Positions 12,720-13,340 of a stretch of DNA of 13,340 nt are shown here, piece by piece. The number at the start of each line of letters is the position of its first letter. The first letter of the stretch is position 1. The notes under the pieces are model-generated. The model had not been told where the DNA came from and ran no database searches. It was given only the letters and a program-made list of their open reading frames with translations. Origin of the DNA: Mxb001 sp046046455 (GTDB lineage Bacteria > Actinomycetota > Actinomycetes > S36-B12); assembly GCA_046046455.1 (NCBI GenBank), contig JBJOJS010000056.1, positions 1 through 13,340 of the forward strand. Direction: 5' to 3'. Position numbers and translations under genes: made by a program.

Positions 12720-13340
12720 CTAGGCACCTAGGCGAGCCCGGTCGGCGTCGACCATGATCTTGACCAGCTCGGGCGTGTAGGTCTGGGCCTGCCAGCCGAG
12801 CAGTTCCTTGGCCTTGCTCGCATCTCCGATGAGGTCGTCGACCTCGGTCGGGCGCAGATAGCGGGGATCGAACTTCACGTGCTTCTCGCAGTCCAGGCCT
12901 GCGTGCTCGAAGGCCATGCGCACGAAGTCGCCGACGGAGTAGCTCGTGCCGGTCGCGACGACGTAGTCGCCGGGCTCGTCGGCCTGGAGCATGCGCCACA
13001 TGGCGTCGGTGTATTCGGGGGCGTAGCCCCAGTCGCGGCGTGCATCGAGGTTGCCGAGGTAGAGCTCGCTCTGCAGGCCGGCGGCGATCCGCGCCACGGC
13101 CATGGTGATCTTGCGGGTCACGAAGGTCTCGCCGCGGCGCGGTGACTCGTGATTGAAGAGGATGCCGTTGCAGGCGAAGAGGCCGTAGGCCTCGCGGTAG
13201 TTGCGCACCATCCAGTACGAGTAGACCTTCGCTGCGGCGTAGGGGCTGCGCGGGTAGAAGAACGCGTTCTCATTCTGCGGAGGCGGGGTCGCGCCGAACA
13301 TCTCCGAGCTCGACGCCTGATAGAAGCGCGCCGGCACCTC
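12720..13340 (-). CDS. gmd: GDP-mannose 4,6-dehydratase (N-terminus beyond window)
   Basis: 206 residues of the C-terminal part are visible; the frame runs through the right edge. It belongs to the extended short-chain dehydrogenase family and converts GDP-mannose to GDP-4-keto-6-deoxymannose, precursor of GDP-fucose and other 6-deoxyhexoses. Seen: FYQASSSEMFG, the catalytic YxxxK within SPYAAAKVYSYWM, GILFNHESPRRGETFVTRKIT, LGNLDARRDWGYAPEYTDAMW and FDPRYLRPTEVDDLIGD, all close to the standard Gmd sequence. The NAD-binding GxxGxxG would be outside the window. Supply of GDP-fucose fits with the GT11 enzyme 3.4 kb away on the same strand. Codon use is strongly G/C-ending, in contrast to the less biased neighbouring toxin-antitoxin genes. 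Confidence 0.95.
   Translation of the reverse strand, partial: EVPARFYQASSSEMFGATPPPQNENAFFYPRSPYAAAKVYSYWMVRNYREAYGLFACNGILFNHESPRRGETFVTRKITMAVARIAAGLQSELYLGNLDARRDWGYAPEYTDAMWRMLQADEPGDYVVATGTSYSVGDFVRMAFEHAGLDCEKHVKFDPRYLRPTEVDDLIGDASKAKELLGWQAQTYTPELVKIMVDADRARLGA

Noticed and set aside
1..13340. tRNA, rRNA, insertion sequence or integrase
   Set aside because: No cloverleaf, rRNA-like stretch, transposase motif or terminal inverted repeats were recognised by eye on either strand.

Overview
The window comes from a high-GC, actinobacterium-like chromosome. Codon third positions are strongly G/C, GTG starts are common, and several genes show a TANNNT -10 box exactly 6 nt before the start codon, the layout of leaderless actinobacterial transcripts. 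I cannot name the genus; it may be an environmental lineage.

Left part (1-7090): four secreted proteins, all on the plus strand. Each has a different N-terminal region (one propeller/SBBP-like, two GLUG-repeat, one glycine-rich), then a proline-rich linker, a fibronectin type III domain and a similar C-terminal module of about 85 residues that I cannot assign to a named family. The first is cut by the window edge. The third looks like a recombinant of the second (N-terminal half) and the first (C-terminal end). A MazEF-like toxin-antitoxin (TA) pair sits between the third and fourth.

Middle part (7100-8406): a short AbiEi-like protein on the minus strand, then a GNAT acetyltransferase toxin followed by its DUF1778 antitoxin, in reverse of the usual order.

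Right part (8403-13340): surface-polysaccharide genes, namely a GT11 fucosyltransferase-like enzyme (minus), a GT4 glycosyltransferase (plus) and the 3' part of gmd (minus; GDP-mannose 4,6-dehydratase, first step to GDP-fucose). Between them lie a HicB-like gene paired with an unknown 110-aa protein, and two VapBC-type modules arranged head to head around a 79-bp control region.

The overall picture is a cell-surface locus (secreted adhesin-like proteins plus a probably fucosylated glycan) with four or five TA modules in the gaps. Two of the glycan genes end in stop codons that overlap those of convergent TA genes. No tRNA, rRNA, CRISPR array, transposase or integrase was seen.
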